A stretch of 54,691 nucleotides of DNA from Saccharospirillaceae bacterium (GCA_007116635.1 SKIB01000047.1:1-54691), one strand, 5' to 3'; shown: positions 8,436 through 18,980, counted from the stretch's first letter. Numbers and translations: made by a program. The notes: generated by a model not told the origin, from the sequence alone.

Positions 8436-11084
8436 ATGACGACCGAGTTCAGTACGGGCCATAGTGAGCTGGACAGCTTGCTGCAAGGCTTGCGTTTGGG
8501 GGATAACGTCGTTTGGCGTTTGCAAGATCTGCAGCACTATCACCACTGGGTGGAGCGTTTCGCCCAGGCCACCTTGAGCGCCAAGCGTAAGCTGATCTAT
8601 TGTCAGTTTTCAGACCAGCCCCTGCCGTTAGCGCACTGGCCAGAGGTAGAGACCCAGGTGCTGGCCCCTGAACAGGGCTTTGCTGCTTTTAGCCAGCAGG
8701 TTTGGCGGCTGATTAACCATTATGGGCCAGGCGCTTTTTATGTGTTTGACCCGCTCAGCCTGCTGCTGCCGCACTGGCACAGCGATGCTCTGGTCACTCT
8801 GTTTTTCCAGATTACCTGCCCAAGACTCTATCTGCTGGACACCATTGCCTATTTTGCTCTGGATGCCGAGCGGCACAGCCAGAAAAGTTGGCGCGCCATT
8901 CGCGGCACTACCCAGCTGCTGCTGGATCTGTTTGAACATCAGCAGCTCTATTTGCAGCCGGTTAAGGTATGGCAACGGCAGAGCGCGCAGATGTTTTTAC
9001 CCCACCAATGGCAACAAGAGCGCCTTCTGCCAGTGCTGCACAGTGCCATGGCCAGCCGTTTGCAATCTCAGGCCGCTGACCGTAGCCACAGCCATCAGTT
9101 GCTCGACCCCTGGGACCGTTTGTTTTGGCAGGCCGAGGCCTTACTGCAGGACGAGCAGCGCGATCCGTCTTTAGGGCAGCCAATAGAGCCGCTGCCGCCA
9201 GAACAGCTGGCTCAGGCTAAGGTTGACACACAGGGGGGCGAACTGGACGCCAGCCGCCAAGCCTGCAAGCTGGAATTGATCAAGACCTTTGTCAGTAAGC
9301 AGCCCAAGCAGCAGGCCTTAGTGGCCCAGTATTTTACCCTGGCGGAATTAGTGGCCCTACGCAAGCGCTTGCTGGGCACGGGTTACATTGGCGGCAAGGC
9401 CCTGGGAATGCTGTTGGCGCGGCAAATTTTGCACTGCCAGTTGCCTACTAAGGCCCTGAGTTATCTTGATCCTCATGATTCATGGTATTTGGCCAGCGAT
9501 AATTTTTACTTCTTCTTGCAGCAGACCGGCCTATGGCCGCAATACATGGCCCTGTTGCAGCAGCCCGATGGCCAGCAGGCCCAAGCCCTGACTCAGGCCA
9601 TTTTGGCGACTGAGCTGCCAGTAGGTTTGCAACAGCAATTGCTGCCGCTGTTGGATTACTATGGCCAGTTTCCGCTTTTGGTGCGCTCCAGCAGTTTGCA
9701 GGAAGACGGCTTTGAACACGCCTTTGCTGGTAAGTACGACAGTGTGTTTGTTGCCAATCAGGGCGACCCGGAACAGCGATTGCAGCAGTTGGCCAAGGCC
9801 ATTGTCCAGGTCTATGCCTCCTGCGTCGCCCCAGACGCCATGGCCTATCGAGCCCAGCACGGACTCTTAGACCAAGAGGAGTCCATGGCCATTTTGTTGC
9901 AACGAGTCAATGGCAGCTATTATGGCGATTATTATTGCCCGCCTGCGGCCCTGGTGGCCATGTCGCGCAACGCCTTTGTTTGGTCGGCGCAGATGCAGCC
10001 CGAAGCCGGTATGATGCGCTTGGTGGCAGGCCTTGGCACCCGAGCGGTGGATCGCATTGCCGAGGATCACGCCGCAGTGGTGGCTCTGGACGCGCCTCAT
10101 TTGCGGCCTTGGAATTCATTGCAGCAGGCCAGTGAGTTTTGTCAAAACCAGCTGGATCTCTTGAATCTGCCCGCCAATGAAATGCAAAGCCTGCCTTGGT
10201 GGCAGCTGTTGAACCAGGGCTTGGCGCTGCCCAAAGAGCTGTTGGCTGAGCCGGACTGGCAAGCCATGCGCCGGGCGCAAGAAATTGGTCGCCCGCAGCA
10301 GGTTTGGCGCCTAACCTTCAAACCCTTGCTAACCCAAACCCCCTTGGTGCCCCTGTTGCGTCAGTATCTGCAATTGCTTGAGCGGGCCTATGGTCAGCCA
10401 GTGGACACCGAGTTTACCCTGCATTTGGCTGATAATGAGCTGGCGCTCAATCTGGTGCAGTGTCGGCCCATGTCGAGCTACGCCAGTGCTGAGGCCTTGG
10501 TGATACCTGAGCTGCCGCCAGAGCAGATTTGGTTGCACAGCCAGGGGCGCTTTATGGGTGGCAGTCAATGCTGGCCGGTGCAATGGTGGTTGCAGGTGTT
10601 GCCCGAAGCCTTTGCCGCCCTGAGTCTGGAGCAGCGGGCGCTGCTCTGTACTCTGATTCATCAATGGAATAGGCAGTTGGCCGATAAGCAGGGCGTGGTC
10701 TTACTTGGGCCTGGGCGCTGGGGTTCGCGCAGTCCAGATCTGGGTCTGCCGGTGCGCTTTGCCGACATCAGTGCGGTCAATCTGCTGATCGAAGTGGCTG
10801 ATCTGGGCAAGGGGCTGGTGCCGGACCTGTCCTTTGGCTCGCATTTCTTCCAAGATCTGGTGGAGTCGGGCATGGCCTATTTGGCGCTCTTTCCTGGCCA
10901 GCAAGCCAGCTGGCAGCCAGAATTCGCTCATCAGGGCGTTTTGCAGTCTCACCCTTGCTGCGAAGCCAGTGCCGACCCTGCCATTGCCGCTGCTTTGCAA
11001 GTCTTTGACCTGCGCAACAGCGGCATTCAGCTTTGGGCCGACCTAAGGCAACAGCGATTGTTATGCGCCAAATTAACCAGCTAG
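8436..11084 (+). CDS. RecA/KaiC-like domain fused to a PEP/pyruvate-binding (PEP synthase-type) ATP-grasp domain
   Basis: An 882-residue protein from the ATG at 8436 (AGG upstream; a TTG at 8430 is the alternative). Residues 1-190 resemble the KaiC/RAD55 branch of RecA-like proteins (STGHSELDSLLQGL, GDNVVW, then YVFDPLS) but have no intact Walker A loop. Residues about 315-480 are the N-terminal nucleotide-binding domain of PEP synthase/pyruvate phosphate dikinase (GGKALGM, LVRSSSLQEDGF, AFAGKYDSVF). The C-terminus has GPGRWGSRSPDLG, also found in uncharacterised PEP/pyruvate-binding proteins of other phyla. I see no phosphohistidine swivelling domain and no PEP-binding TIM barrel, so it cannot be a complete PEP synthase. 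Function is unknown; the family exists elsewhere but appears uncharacterised. It is divergent from the SulA-like gene. Confidence 0.75.
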   Translation: MTTEFSTGHSELDSLLQGLRLGDNVVWRLQDLQHYHHWVERFAQATLSAKRKLIYCQFSDQPLPLAHWPEVETQVLAPEQGFAAFSQQVWRLINHYGPGAFYVFDPLSLLLPHWHSDALVTLFFQITCPRLYLLDTIAYFALDAERHSQKSWRAIRGTTQLLLDLFEHQQLYLQPVKVWQRQSAQMFLPHQWQQERLLPVLHSAMASRLQSQAADRSHSHQLLDPWDRLFWQAEALLQDEQRDPSLGQPIEPLPPEQLAQAKVDTQGGELDASRQACKLELIKTFVSKQPKQQALVAQYFTLAELVALRKRLLGTGYIGGKALGMLLARQILHCQLPTKALSYLDPHDSWYLASDNFYFFLQQTGLWPQYMALLQQPDGQQAQALTQAILATELPVGLQQQLLPLLDYYGQFPLLVRSSSLQEDGFEHAFAGKYDSVFVANQGDPEQRLQQLAKAIVQVYASCVAPDAMAYRAQHGLLDQEESMAILLQRVNGSYYGDYYCPPAALVAMSRNAFVWSAQMQPEAGMMRLVAGLGTRAVDRIAEDHAAVVALDAPHLRPWNSLQQASEFCQNQLDLLNLPANEMQSLPWWQLLNQGLALPKELLAEPDWQAMRRAQEIGRPQQVWRLTFKPLLTQTPLVPLLRQYLQLLERAYGQPVDTEFTLHLADNELALNLVQCRPMSSYASAEALVIPELPPEQIWLHSQGRFMGGSQCWPVQWWLQVLPEAFAALSLEQRALLCTLIHQWNRQLADKQGVVLLGPGRWGSRSPDLGLPVRFADISAVNLLIEVADLGKGLVPDLSFGSHFFQDLVESGMAYLALFPGQQASWQPEFAHQGVLQSHPCCEASADPAIAAALQVFDLRNSGIQLWADLRQQRLLCAKLTS

Positions 11085-11106
11085 GATTTAAGCCAGCCTG
11101 AAATCA

Positions 11107-11301
11107 TCAGTGCTGAGCGGGTTTGTCTTTGGTGCTGGACTTGACCCTGATCTTGGCTTGTTTTTTACCCAGATCTGTCCCTAGGTCATCTTCGCTGAGG
11201 AAGGGGTGATGAATTTTCTGCCATTGGCTGAGCTGAGCTTCGTTGGCGTGTAGATGACCGTCGTCAAACAATTGACCTAACCAGTTATTAAATGCTGCCA
11301 T
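11107..11301 (-). CDS. Small protein of unknown function (64 aa)
   Basis: The ATG at 11301 is preceded by GGAGG at six bases, a strong ribosome binding site, which favours it over the longer frame starting at 11340. The product begins MAAFNNWLGQLFDDG and ends in a basic tail. It has no signal peptide or membrane segment. I recognise no family. It is convergent with the PEP-synthase-like gene, with stops 22 bases apart. The strong ribosome binding site is the main reason to regard it as real. Confidence 0.6.
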   Translation of the reverse strand: MAAFNNWLGQLFDDGHLHANEAQLSQWQKIHHPFLSEDDLGTDLGKKQAKIRVKSSTKDKPAQH

Positions 11302-11516
11302 AACCACCTCCAATAAGGGAACCAAAGCAGGCAAGGGCACAGATGTGCGCTTTTGTAAATACCAATTCTACGCCCTTGTATAAAAATGTCGATTACATCA
11401 AATTTAGTATTTACAGTGAATGGTAAACAAAAATGTACATTGGTCGTGCTTTGGGCTCACAGTAGCAAAATACAGCAGTCAAATGGCTGAAATTTCAGGG
11501 TTTTTTGCTTTTTTCC

Positions 11517-11544
11517 TTGACTCCGGCCAACTTGTCGCTATCAT
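11517..11544 (+). promoter_or_regulatory. Promoter of tRNA-Val
   Basis: TTGACT (11517-11522), a 16-base spacer and TATCAT (11539-11544) place the start about six bases before the tRNA. The rest of the 255-base gap after the small gene (11302-11556) is AT-rich and shows nothing else I can support. Confidence 0.75.
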
Positions 11545-11556
11545 TGCCAGCCATAC

Positions 11557-11633
11557 AGACGTGTAGCTCAGTTGGTTAGAGCACCACCTTGACATGGTGG
11601 GGGTCGTTGGTTCGAATCCAATCACGTCTACCA
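11557..11633 (+). tRNA. tRNA-Val (GAC)
   Basis: A 77-base cloverleaf. Acceptor AGACGTG pairs with CACGTCT; D-loop AGCTCAGTTGGTTAGAG; anticodon stem CCACC/GGTGG encloses loop TTGACAT with anticodon GAC (11591-11593); T-arm GGTTCGAATCC; encoded CCA. It reads GUC and GUU valine codons. Confidence 0.97.
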
Positions 11634-11636
11634 ATC

Positions 11637-11659
11637 GGGCGCTTTAGGTGCCTTTTTTT
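11637..11659 (+). terminator. Terminator or attenuator between tRNA-Val and thrS
   Basis: GGCGC, TTTA, GGTGCC stem followed by seven T. It lies between the tRNA and thrS, so it ends the tRNA transcript or limits readthrough into thrS. Confidence 0.7.
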
Positions 11660-11723
11660 ATTTGCGGCGTGCGCGCCCATGCATGTGGCCTGTGGTAGGG
11701 GTCACCACTGTAGGAGTCTTCTC

Positions 11724-13643
11724 ATGATTCAAGTTCGTCTTCCTGATGGTTCTATCAGACAATACCCTCAAGCATTAACGGTCATGCAGGTGGCTGCTGA
11801 CATTGGCCCTGGATTGGCCAAAGCAACCCTGGCTGGTCGTGTTAATGGTCGTCTAGTGGATGCCTGCGAGTTGATCGACAGCGATGTTGAGCTGTCCCTG
11901 ATCACCGCCAAAGACCAAGAAGGTCTGGAAATTATTCGTCATTCCTGTGCTCACTTGTTAGGTCATGCCATCAAGCAATTGTGGCCCAATGTGAAAATGG
12001 CCATTGGCCCGGTGATTGATAACGGCTTTTACTACGATGTCGATCTGGATCAGCCCCTTAGCGAAGACGACCTGCAGGCGCTGGAGCAGCGCATGAAAGA
12101 ACTGGCCAAAACAGGTTATGACGTGGTCAAGCAGGTGGTTAGCTGGCAAGAGGCCGTTGATACCTTCAAAGCCAGGGGTGAAGACTACAAGCTGGAAATC
12201 CTCGAGCGTGACATTGCTCAGGATGACCGCCCTGGTCTGTATCATCACCAAGAATACATTGATATGTGCCGTGGTCCGCATGTGCCCAGTATGAAGCATT
12301 GTCAGCACTTTAAGTTGATGCGTGTTTCCGGTGCTTACTGGCGCGGTGACAGCCAAAACAAGCAGTTGCAGCGTATTTATGGTACTGCTTGGGCTGATAA
12401 GAAAGCCTTGGCCGCTTATTTGAAGCGTTTAGAAGAGGCCGCTAAGCGCGACCATCGCCGCTTGGGTAAGCAGCTTGACCTGTTCCACTGGCAAGAAGAA
12501 GCGCCAGGCATGGTGTTTTGGCACGACAAGGGCTGGAATATCTACAAAACCATTGAAGACTACATGCGTGTCAAACTGGCTGAGTATGAGTACGAAGAGG
12601 TTAAGGCGCCCATGATCATGGACGTTTCCATGTGGCAAAAGTCTGGCCATTGGGACAAGTACCAAGACAACATCTTCGCCACCGAATCCGAAAAGCGCAC
12701 CTATGCGGTTAAGCCCATGAATTGTCCTGGTCACCTGCAGATCTTTAATCAAGGGCTGAAGAGTTACCGTGATCTGCCATATCGCATGGCCGAATTTGGC
12801 GTGGTGCATCGCAATGAGCCTTCCGGTTCCCTGCATGGTCTGATGCGCGTGCGCTCCTTCACTCAGGACGATGCTCATGTGTTCTGTACCGAGGCGCAGA
12901 TTCAAGACGAGGTCACCAGCTGCATTCGCATGGTGTTTGATGTGTACAAAGACTTTGGCTTTGCCGATAACATCGACATCAAACTCTCTACTCGTCCTGA
13001 AAACCGCATCGGCAGTGATGAGATCTGGGATAAGTCCGAGCAGGCCTTGGCTGAGGCATTAACCGCTAATGGCTTGGCTTATGAGTTGCAGCCGGGTGAG
13101 GGTGCCTTTTATGGCCCAAAAATCGAATTTACCCTGTACGACTGCCTGGGTCGTGCCTGGCAGTGCGGTACCATTCAGTTGGACTTCTCCATGCCGTCGC
13201 GCCTGGGTGCTCAGTTTGTTGATGAAGACGGCAGTCGTAAGCCACCGGTGATGATTCACCGCGCCATTTTAGGTTCTTTAGAGCGTTTCATTGGTATTCT
13301 GATTGAAGAATATGCTGGTGATCTGCCGCTTTGGTTGGCCCCTCAGCAGCTGGTGGTGCTCAATATTACCGACAGTCAGGCCGATTATTGCCATGATTTG
13401 GCGAAAAAATTAACAAAATTAGGATTTAAAGCCAAAGCTGACTTGAGGAATGAGAAGATCGGCTTTAAAATCCGTGAGCATACTTTGCAAAAGATTCCTT
13501 ACCTGTTGGTGGTTGGCGACAAAGAGAAAGACAGCCATCAGGTTGCCGTGCGTACGCGCAAGGGTGAGGATCTGGGTATAATGAGTATTGATGACCTGTT
13601 GGCTAAGCTGCAACAAGAAATAAACAGCAAAGGCCAACAGTAA
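11724..13643 (+). CDS. thrS: Threonyl-tRNA synthetase
   Basis: Class II synthetase that charges tRNA-Thr and edits mischarged serine. The 639-residue product has the expected domain order: TGS domain (about 1-62), editing domain with the [16 protein letters not shown] motif (His pair near 73 and 77), catalytic core with [10 protein letters not shown] carrying the zinc-binding Cys, motif 2 [26 protein letters not shown], motif 3 [11 protein letters not shown], and an anticodon-binding C-terminus. The ATG at 11724 follows TAGGAG at ten bases and matches the standard N-terminus; the open frame upstream runs through the tRNA-Val gene and is not coding. A small GTGGT/ACCAC hairpin precedes the ribosome binding site; whether it is an autoregulatory operator as in E. 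coli cannot be judged by eye. Confidence 0.98.
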   Translation: MIQVRLPDGSIRQYPQALTVMQVAADIGPGLAKATLAGRVNGRLVDACELIDSDVELSLITAKDQEGLEIIRHSCAHLLGHAIKQLWPNVKMAIGPVIDNGFYYDVDLDQPLSEDDLQALEQRMKELAKTGYDVVKQVVSWQEAVDTFKARGEDYKLEILERDIAQDDRPGLYHHQEYIDMCRGPHVPSMKHCQHFKLMRVSGAYWRGDSQNKQLQRIYGTAWADKKALAAYLKRLEEAAKRDHRRLGKQLDLFHWQEEAPGMVFWHDKGWNIYKTIEDYMRVKLAEYEYEEVKAPMIMDVSMWQKSGHWDKYQDNIFATESEKRTYAVKPMNCPGHLQIFNQGLKSYRDLPYRMAEFGVVHRNEPSGSLHGLMRVRSFTQDDAHVFCTEAQIQDEVTSCIRMVFDVYKDFGFADNIDIKLSTRPENRIGSDEIWDKSEQALAEALTANGLAYELQPGEGAFYGPKIEFTLYDCLGRAWQCGTIQLDFSMPSRLGAQFVDEDGSRKPPVMIHRAILGSLERFIGILIEEYAGDLPLWLAPQQLVVLNITDSQADYCHDLAKKLTKLGFKAKADLRNEKIGFKIREHTLQKIPYLLVVGDKEKDSHQVAVRTRKGEDLGIMSIDDLLAKLQQEINSKGQQ

Positions 13644-13668
13644 CAACAACCAACATAGGAGACTGGCT

Positions 13669-14211
13669 ATTAAGAGTCCAACTAAACGCCGCGGTGCACC
13701 AGGTAACAGGAACGCGATTAACGACGAAATCAGAGCCAAAGAAGTACGGCTGATTTTAGCGGATGGAGAGCAAGCTGGCGTAGTCTCGCTGAGCGAGGCC
13801 TTGCAAAAGGCGGAAGAAGCCGGTCTCGATTTGGTACAGATTTCGGATGCGGATCCCATTGTTTGTAAGATCATGGATTATGGTAAAAAGCTCTATGAAG
13901 AGAAAAAAGCCAAGGCCATAGCTAAAAAGAAACAAACACAGATCCAAACCAAAGAGATCAAGTTTCGCCCAAATACCGATGTGGGCGATTACAATATCAA
14001 GCTTAAGAAGCTGATTGAGTTTCTTGAGGAAGGCGATAAGACCAAGGTAACCCTTAGGTTCCGTGGCAGAGAGATGGCGCACCAAGACATTGGTCGTCAA
14101 TTGCTTGATCGCCTAGAAGCAGACTTGCAGGAGTATGCCCAGGTCGAACAGCGCCCGAAAATGGAAGGGCGTCAGATGGTTATGGTGCTTGCCCCTGTTA
14201 AGAAGAAGTAA
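13669..14211 (+). CDS. infC: Translation initiation factor IF-3, starting at a rare AUU codon
   Basis: IF-3 binds the 30S subunit and enforces start-codon and initiator-tRNA fidelity. Reading from ATT at 13669 gives 180 residues, the same length as E. coli IF-3, with [23 protein letters not shown] at the N-terminus followed by the NTD, the lysine-rich linker and a C-terminal domain with [11 protein letters not shown] and the ending [16 protein letters not shown] sits seven bases upstream of the ATT, and there is no ATG, GTG or TTG near that spot in frame; the first in-frame TTG, at 13801, would delete about 44 conserved residues. AUU starts are the known basis of infC autoregulation in E. coli. 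It is 25 bases downstream of thrS. Confidence 0.96.
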   Translation: MKSPTKRRGAPGNRNAINDEIRAKEVRLILADGEQAGVVSLSEALQKAEEAGLDLVQISDADPIVCKIMDYGKKLYEEKKAKAIAKKKQTQIQTKEIKFRPNTDVGDYNIKLKKLIEFLEEGDKTKVTLRFRGREMAHQDIGRQLLDRLEADLQEYAQVEQRPKMEGRQMVMVLAPVKKK

Positions 14212-14295
14212 CCCAGTTCGCTGGGTTCGATTGGCAACCGTTAGCGCCCCTGTGGTTGCGAAGCGGTCTTAATGAACTAACTGGAGATCCAGACA

Positions 14296-14490
14296 ATGCC
14301 AAAGATGAAAAGTGTCAGCGGTGCCAAGAAGCGTTTTAAGCGCACTGGTAACGGCTTTAAGCACAAGCAATCTTTCCGTAGCCACATTCTGACTAAGAAA
14401 AGCACCAAGCGTAAGCGTCAGTTGCGCGGCACTCAGCAAATTGCTGCCAGTGACCTGCCTTCAGTGTTTCGCATGTTGCCTTACGCTTAA
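14296..14490 (+). CDS. rpmI: Large-subunit ribosomal protein bL35
   Basis: A 64-residue, very basic protein with the bL35 signature [21 protein letters not shown]. It binds 23S rRNA in the 50S subunit. A perfect CCCAG-TTCG-CTGGG tetraloop hairpin (14212-14225) directly follows the infC stop. In E. coli the infC-rpmI region forms an L20-binding pseudoknot that represses rpmI-rplT; the 84-base leader here is the right place for it, but I did not fold it. The ribosome binding site is TGGAG before the ATG. Confidence 0.97.
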   Translation: MPKMKSVSGAKKRFKRTGNGFKHKQSFRSHILTKKSTKRKRQLRGTQQIAASDLPSVFRMLPYA

Positions 14491-14512
14491 TTAGAATTTA
14501 TCGGAGAGAATT

Positions 14513-14869
14513 ATGGCTCGTGTAAAAAGAGGCGTTATCGCACGCCGTCGTCACAAAAAAGTATTAGCCCAGGCTAAAGGTTACTATGGCGCTCGCAGCC
14601 GCGTATTTCGCGTAGCTAAGCAAGCCGTCATCAAAGCGGGTCAGTACGCTTACCGTGACCGTCGTCAAAGAAAGCGTCAGTTCCGTGCGCTGTGGATCGC
14701 TCGTATCAACGCGGGTGCTCGTCAACACGAACTGTCTTACAGCCGTTTCATCGCTGGCCTGAAAAAAGCCAATGTTGAAATCGACCGTAAGGTATTGGCT
14801 GACTTGGCTGTATTTGACAAGGCAACCTTCGCTGCTTTGGTTGCCAAAGCAAAGGCGTCCTTGGCTTAA
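14513..14869 (+). CDS. rplT: Large-subunit ribosomal protein bL20
   Basis: 118 residues, the family length, beginning [18 protein letters not shown], with the long basic N-terminal helix that threads into 23S rRNA and a globular C-terminal domain. bL20 is essential for early 50S assembly and is the autoregulator of rpmI-rplT in E. coli. It lies 22 bases after rpmI with a GGAGAG ribosome binding site and is followed by a strong terminator, so pheS probably starts a separate transcript. Confidence 0.98.
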   Translation: MARVKRGVIARRRHKKVLAQAKGYYGARSRVFRVAKQAVIKAGQYAYRDRRQRKRQFRALWIARINAGARQHELSYSRFIAGLKKANVEIDRKVLADLAVFDKATFAALVAKAKASLA

Positions 14870-14888
14870 TTAGCCCTGTGCTGCATTT

Positions 14889-14915
14889 AAAAAGGGGGCC
14901 TGGCTCCCTTTTTTT
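14889..14915 (+). terminator. Intrinsic terminator after rplT
   Basis: A GC-rich stem (GGGGGC with GCTCCC) framed by AAAAA and seven T, 20 bases after the rplT stop. Confidence 0.9.
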
Positions 14916-14989
14916 GTGCTTTTTTATTCCGCCACACCTGGTCAAAGACTCCCCAAACGAGCGCCAGGCTGGTAGGCTAGCCGCATTGA

Positions 14990-16003
<1,014 letters not shown>

Positions 16004-16021
16004 TCGCAGCAGGAGAAGCGA

Positions 16022-18379
16022 ATGAAATTCAGTGAACAGTGGTTAAGAACCTTTGTTAATCCCGAGATCAGCAGCCAAGCCTTGGCCGATTCCTTGTCCA
16101 TGGCCGGTTTGGAAGTGGATGACCTAAGCCCGGTAGCCGATGCCTTCAATGGCGTGGTGGTGGCCGAGATTCAAAGTGCCGAGCGCCACCCTCAGGCCGA
16201 CAAATTGCAAATTTGTCAGGTCTTCGATGGCAAAGACAGCTGGCAGGTGATCTGCGGTGCACCCAATGCCTGTGCCGGCCTCAAGGTGGCCATGGCGCAG
16301 ATCGGTGCGGTTTTGCCAGGTGACTTCAAGATCAAAAAAGCCAAACTGCGCGGCGTTGAATCCCATGGCATGCTGTGCTCTGGCAGTGAGCTGGGCATCA
16401 GTGATGATCAGGATGGCATCATGGAATTGCCCGCCAATGCGCCTCTAGGCCAGGATTTGCGACAGTACCTCAGCCTGGACGACATGATCATTGATGTTGA
16501 TCTGACCCCTAACCGTGGCGACTGTTTGAGCCTGCTGGGTATCGCCCGTGAGGTGTCCACTTTGCACGATTGCGAGCTGCTGGAGCTGGCCTGTTCACCT
16601 GTGGCCGCTGAGACGGAGCAGACCCTTGGCGTACAGCTGGACGCACCAGAGGGTTGCCCCAGGTACATTGGTCGGGTGATTACTGGCCTGAATGTGGCTG
16701 CAGCTAGCCCTGCCTGGTTGGTGGAGCGCCTAGAACGCTCAGGCATTCGCAGCATTGATGCTGTGGTTGATGTCACCAACTATGTGATGCTGGAGCTTGG
16801 TCAGCCCATGCACGCCTTTGATCTGGCTGAGGTCAGCAGCGGTATTCGCGTGCGCTTTGCTGCGGCCGGTGAATCTTTAGTACTGCTTGACGGCCAAGAA
16901 GTACAGCTAAGCCCAGAAACTCTGGTGATTGCTGATCAAAACCGTCCTCTGGCCATTGCTGGCGTCATGGGTGGTGAGCACTCTGGCATCGGCCCTGAGA
17001 CTCAGGCGGTGTTTTTGGAAAGTGCATTTTTTGACCCTATCACTCTGGCGGGTAAAGCACGCCATTATGGTCTGCACACCGACAGTTCGCATCGCTTTGA
17101 GCGTGGCGTTGATCCTGAGCTCTGTTTGCCTGCCATGGAGCGTGCGACGGCCTTGCTGTTGGCCATCTGTGGTGGTCAGGCCGGTCCAGTGGTTGAGGTG
17201 CGCAGCCAAGCGCATTTGCCAGTGGCGGCGGAAATTGAACTGCAAGCCAGCCAGATCGAAGATGTGTTGGGTCTGGCACTACCTGAATCCTTGGTAGAGC
17301 AGATTTTGTCGCGCCTAGGCTTTGCGCTGCTGCACAAAGCCGAGCAAAGCTGGACTTTTAAGGCGCCTAGCTGGCGCTTTGACATGGCCATTTATCAAGA
17401 CCTGATCGAAGAGTTGGCTCGTGTCTATGGCTACAACCGCTTGCCCTTAACCGCGCCCAAGGCCGAGCTGCGTTTGCAGGCCAAGAGTGAAAAATTACTG
17501 CCAGAAGTACAGCTGCGTGATCGCTTGCTGAGTTTGGGTTATCAAGAAGTGATCACTTACAGCTTTGTTGCCAAAGAGCTGCAAGCCCTAGTGGATGATC
17601 GCCCAGTGACCGAACTGCTTAATCCTATCAGTGCTGAAATGGCGGTGATGCGCACTAACATGGTGGCTGGACTGTTAAAGACCTTGCAATACAACCAGGC
17701 CAGACAGCAAAGTCGAGTTCGCATCCAAGAAACGGGCTTAACCTTCTTGGCTGAGCAGCAACTGCATTTGGCCGGCTTGGCTGCGGGTGATCATCAGCCT
17801 CTGCACTGGACGGGTAAGGCCCGTAAGCTCGATTTCTTTGATGTTAAGGCCGATGTAGAGTCCTTGCTGGCCATGAGCTCTGGCAATGGCTTTGAGTTTG
17901 TCGCTTGTCAAAAACCAGGCATGCATCCAGGTCAGTGCGCCAGCATTCGCCAACAAGGGCAAGAAATCGGTTATTTGGCGGCGGTGCATCCGCAGGTACT
18001 GCAAACCCTGGACCTTAAGGGCCCGGTCTTTGTGTTTGAGCTCAACCTGAGCCTGTTGGCTAATAAGGTTTTGCCACAGCATCAGAGCCTGTCACGCTTC
18101 CCCAGCAGCAGTCGAGATCTGGCTCTGGTTATGCCAGCAGACGTGGCTGCAGGTGATCTGCTGGCGGTCATTCGCCAACAGGCCGGTGAACTGGTGCAGT
18201 CAGTACAGCTCTTTGATCTGTACCAGGGTGAGTCACTAGGGGCTGGCTTTAAGAGTCTGGCGATCCAAATCAGCTGGCAGCATCCTGAGCGTACTCTGTC
18301 CGATGATGAGATCAATGCCTGGGTTGCCAACATTCTGCAGGCAGCTGAGCAGCAATGTCAGGCCAAGCTGCGTCAGTAG
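16022..18379 (+). CDS. pheT: Phenylalanyl-tRNA synthetase beta subunit
   Basis: Large subunit responsible for tRNA-Phe recognition and editing of Tyr-tRNA-Phe. The 785 residues (E. coli 795) contain the EMAP-type tRNA-binding domain (about 40-150, HPQADKLQICQV), the B3/B4 editing domain with DVTNYVMLELGQPMHAFD, the B5 domain, the catalytic-like core, and a C-terminal ferredoxin-fold anticodon-binding domain starting near SRFPSSSRDLALV. It is directly downstream of pheS and ends 41 bases before a strong terminator, which separates it from ihfA; in E. coli ihfA partly shares the operon. Confidence 0.98.
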   Translation: MKFSEQWLRTFVNPEISSQALADSLSMAGLEVDDLSPVADAFNGVVVAEIQSAERHPQADKLQICQVFDGKDSWQVICGAPNACAGLKVAMAQIGAVLPGDFKIKKAKLRGVESHGMLCSGSELGISDDQDGIMELPANAPLGQDLRQYLSLDDMIIDVDLTPNRGDCLSLLGIAREVSTLHDCELLELACSPVAAETEQTLGVQLDAPEGCPRYIGRVITGLNVAAASPAWLVERLERSGIRSIDAVVDVTNYVMLELGQPMHAFDLAEVSSGIRVRFAAAGESLVLLDGQEVQLSPETLVIADQNRPLAIAGVMGGEHSGIGPETQAVFLESAFFDPITLAGKARHYGLHTDSSHRFERGVDPELCLPAMERATALLLAICGGQAGPVVEVRSQAHLPVAAEIELQASQIEDVLGLALPESLVEQILSRLGFALLHKAEQSWTFKAPSWRFDMAIYQDLIEELARVYGYNRLPLTAPKAELRLQAKSEKLLPEVQLRDRLLSLGYQEVITYSFVAKELQALVDDRPVTELLNPISAEMAVMRTNMVAGLLKTLQYNQARQQSRVRIQETGLTFLAEQQLHLAGLAAGDHQPLHWTGKARKLDFFDVKADVESLLAMSSGNGFEFVACQKPGMHPGQCASIRQQGQEIGYLAAVHPQVLQTLDLKGPVFVFELNLSLLANKVLPQHQSLSRFPSSSRDLALVMPADVAAGDLLAVIRQQAGELVQSVQLFDLYQGESLGAGFKSLAIQISWQHPERTLSDDEINAWVANILQAAEQQCQAKLRQ

Positions 18380-18419
18380 TGGTTTTGGCTCAGTCCTATA
18401 CTGGGCCAGTTAGCCTATC

Positions 18420-18444
18420 AACCGAGCTCAGGCTCGGTTTTTTT
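18420..18444 (+). terminator. Intrinsic terminator after pheT
   Basis: ACCGAGC, TCAG, GCTCGGT stem-loop followed by seven T. Confidence 0.92.
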
Positions 18445-18599
18445 ATGCCTGGCTGTTGGCCTGTCATCTGGCTGTCATGGCCAAAGCCTAGGCTAGGTTG
18501 ATTAAAAAAGTATCACTAAGCCATTGATTTGCTGGCAATTTATAATCAACTAGGGCTACAATGGCTAAATTGGTTAACTTCTGCACAGGAGGACTTTGC

Positions 18600-18938
18600 A
18601 TGGCCTTAACCAAGTCGGAAATCATTGAGAACCTGCATCTTGAATTGCAGCTCAACAAGCGTGAAGCCAAAGAGTTGGTCGAGCTGTTTTTCGAAGAGAT
18701 TCGCGAAGCCCTAACCCAAAATGAGCAGGTGAAGCTGTCGGGTTTCGGCAATTTTGACCTGCGTGACAAGCGTCAGCGTCCGGGGCGTAATCCCAAAACA
18801 GGGGAAGAAATCCCCATTGCTCCGCGTCGAGTGGTGACTTTCCGCCCTGGGCAAAAGCTCAAGGTGCAGGTCGAAACCTATGCCGATCCTGAGCATCAAT
18901 TGGAGTCCATTGGCCTGGCAGGCGAGTCCTTGCACTGA
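18600..18938 (+). CDS. ihfA: Integration host factor alpha subunit
   Basis: DNA-bending HU-family subunit that pairs with IhfB and shapes promoters, origins and recombination sites. The 112-residue product starts [12 protein letters not shown] and contains the IHF-alpha hallmarks [14 protein letters not shown] and [14 protein letters not shown], with the minor-groove-inserting Pro in that arm, then [19 protein letters not shown] nine bases upstream fixes the ATG at 18600 rather than the in-frame ATG at 18561. A TATAAT hexamer at 18540-18545 may be the -10 of its own promoter, though no good -35 is visible. The C-terminus is about ten residues longer than in E. coli. Confidence 0.97.
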   Translation: MALTKSEIIENLHLELQLNKREAKELVELFFEEIREALTQNEQVKLSGFGNFDLRDKRQRPGRNPKTGEEIPIAPRRVVTFRPGQKLKVQVETYADPEHQLESIGLAGESLH

Positions 18939-18950
18939 TTTTTGACCTTT

Positions 18951-18980
18951 AGGGGGGAGTGTTTGTGCAATAACCCCCCT
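18951..18980 (+). terminator. Possible terminator hairpin after ihfA
   Basis: AGGGGGG and CCCCCCT arms separated by 16 bases form a seven-pair stem just after the ihfA stop, but the following T-tract is only GTTT, so intrinsic termination would be weak. Confidence 0.4.

Noticed and set aside
11589..11723. 45-codon N-terminal extension of ThrS
   Set aside because: It overlaps the tRNA-Val gene and a terminator hairpin; the standard N-terminus begins at 11724 with a good ribosome binding site.
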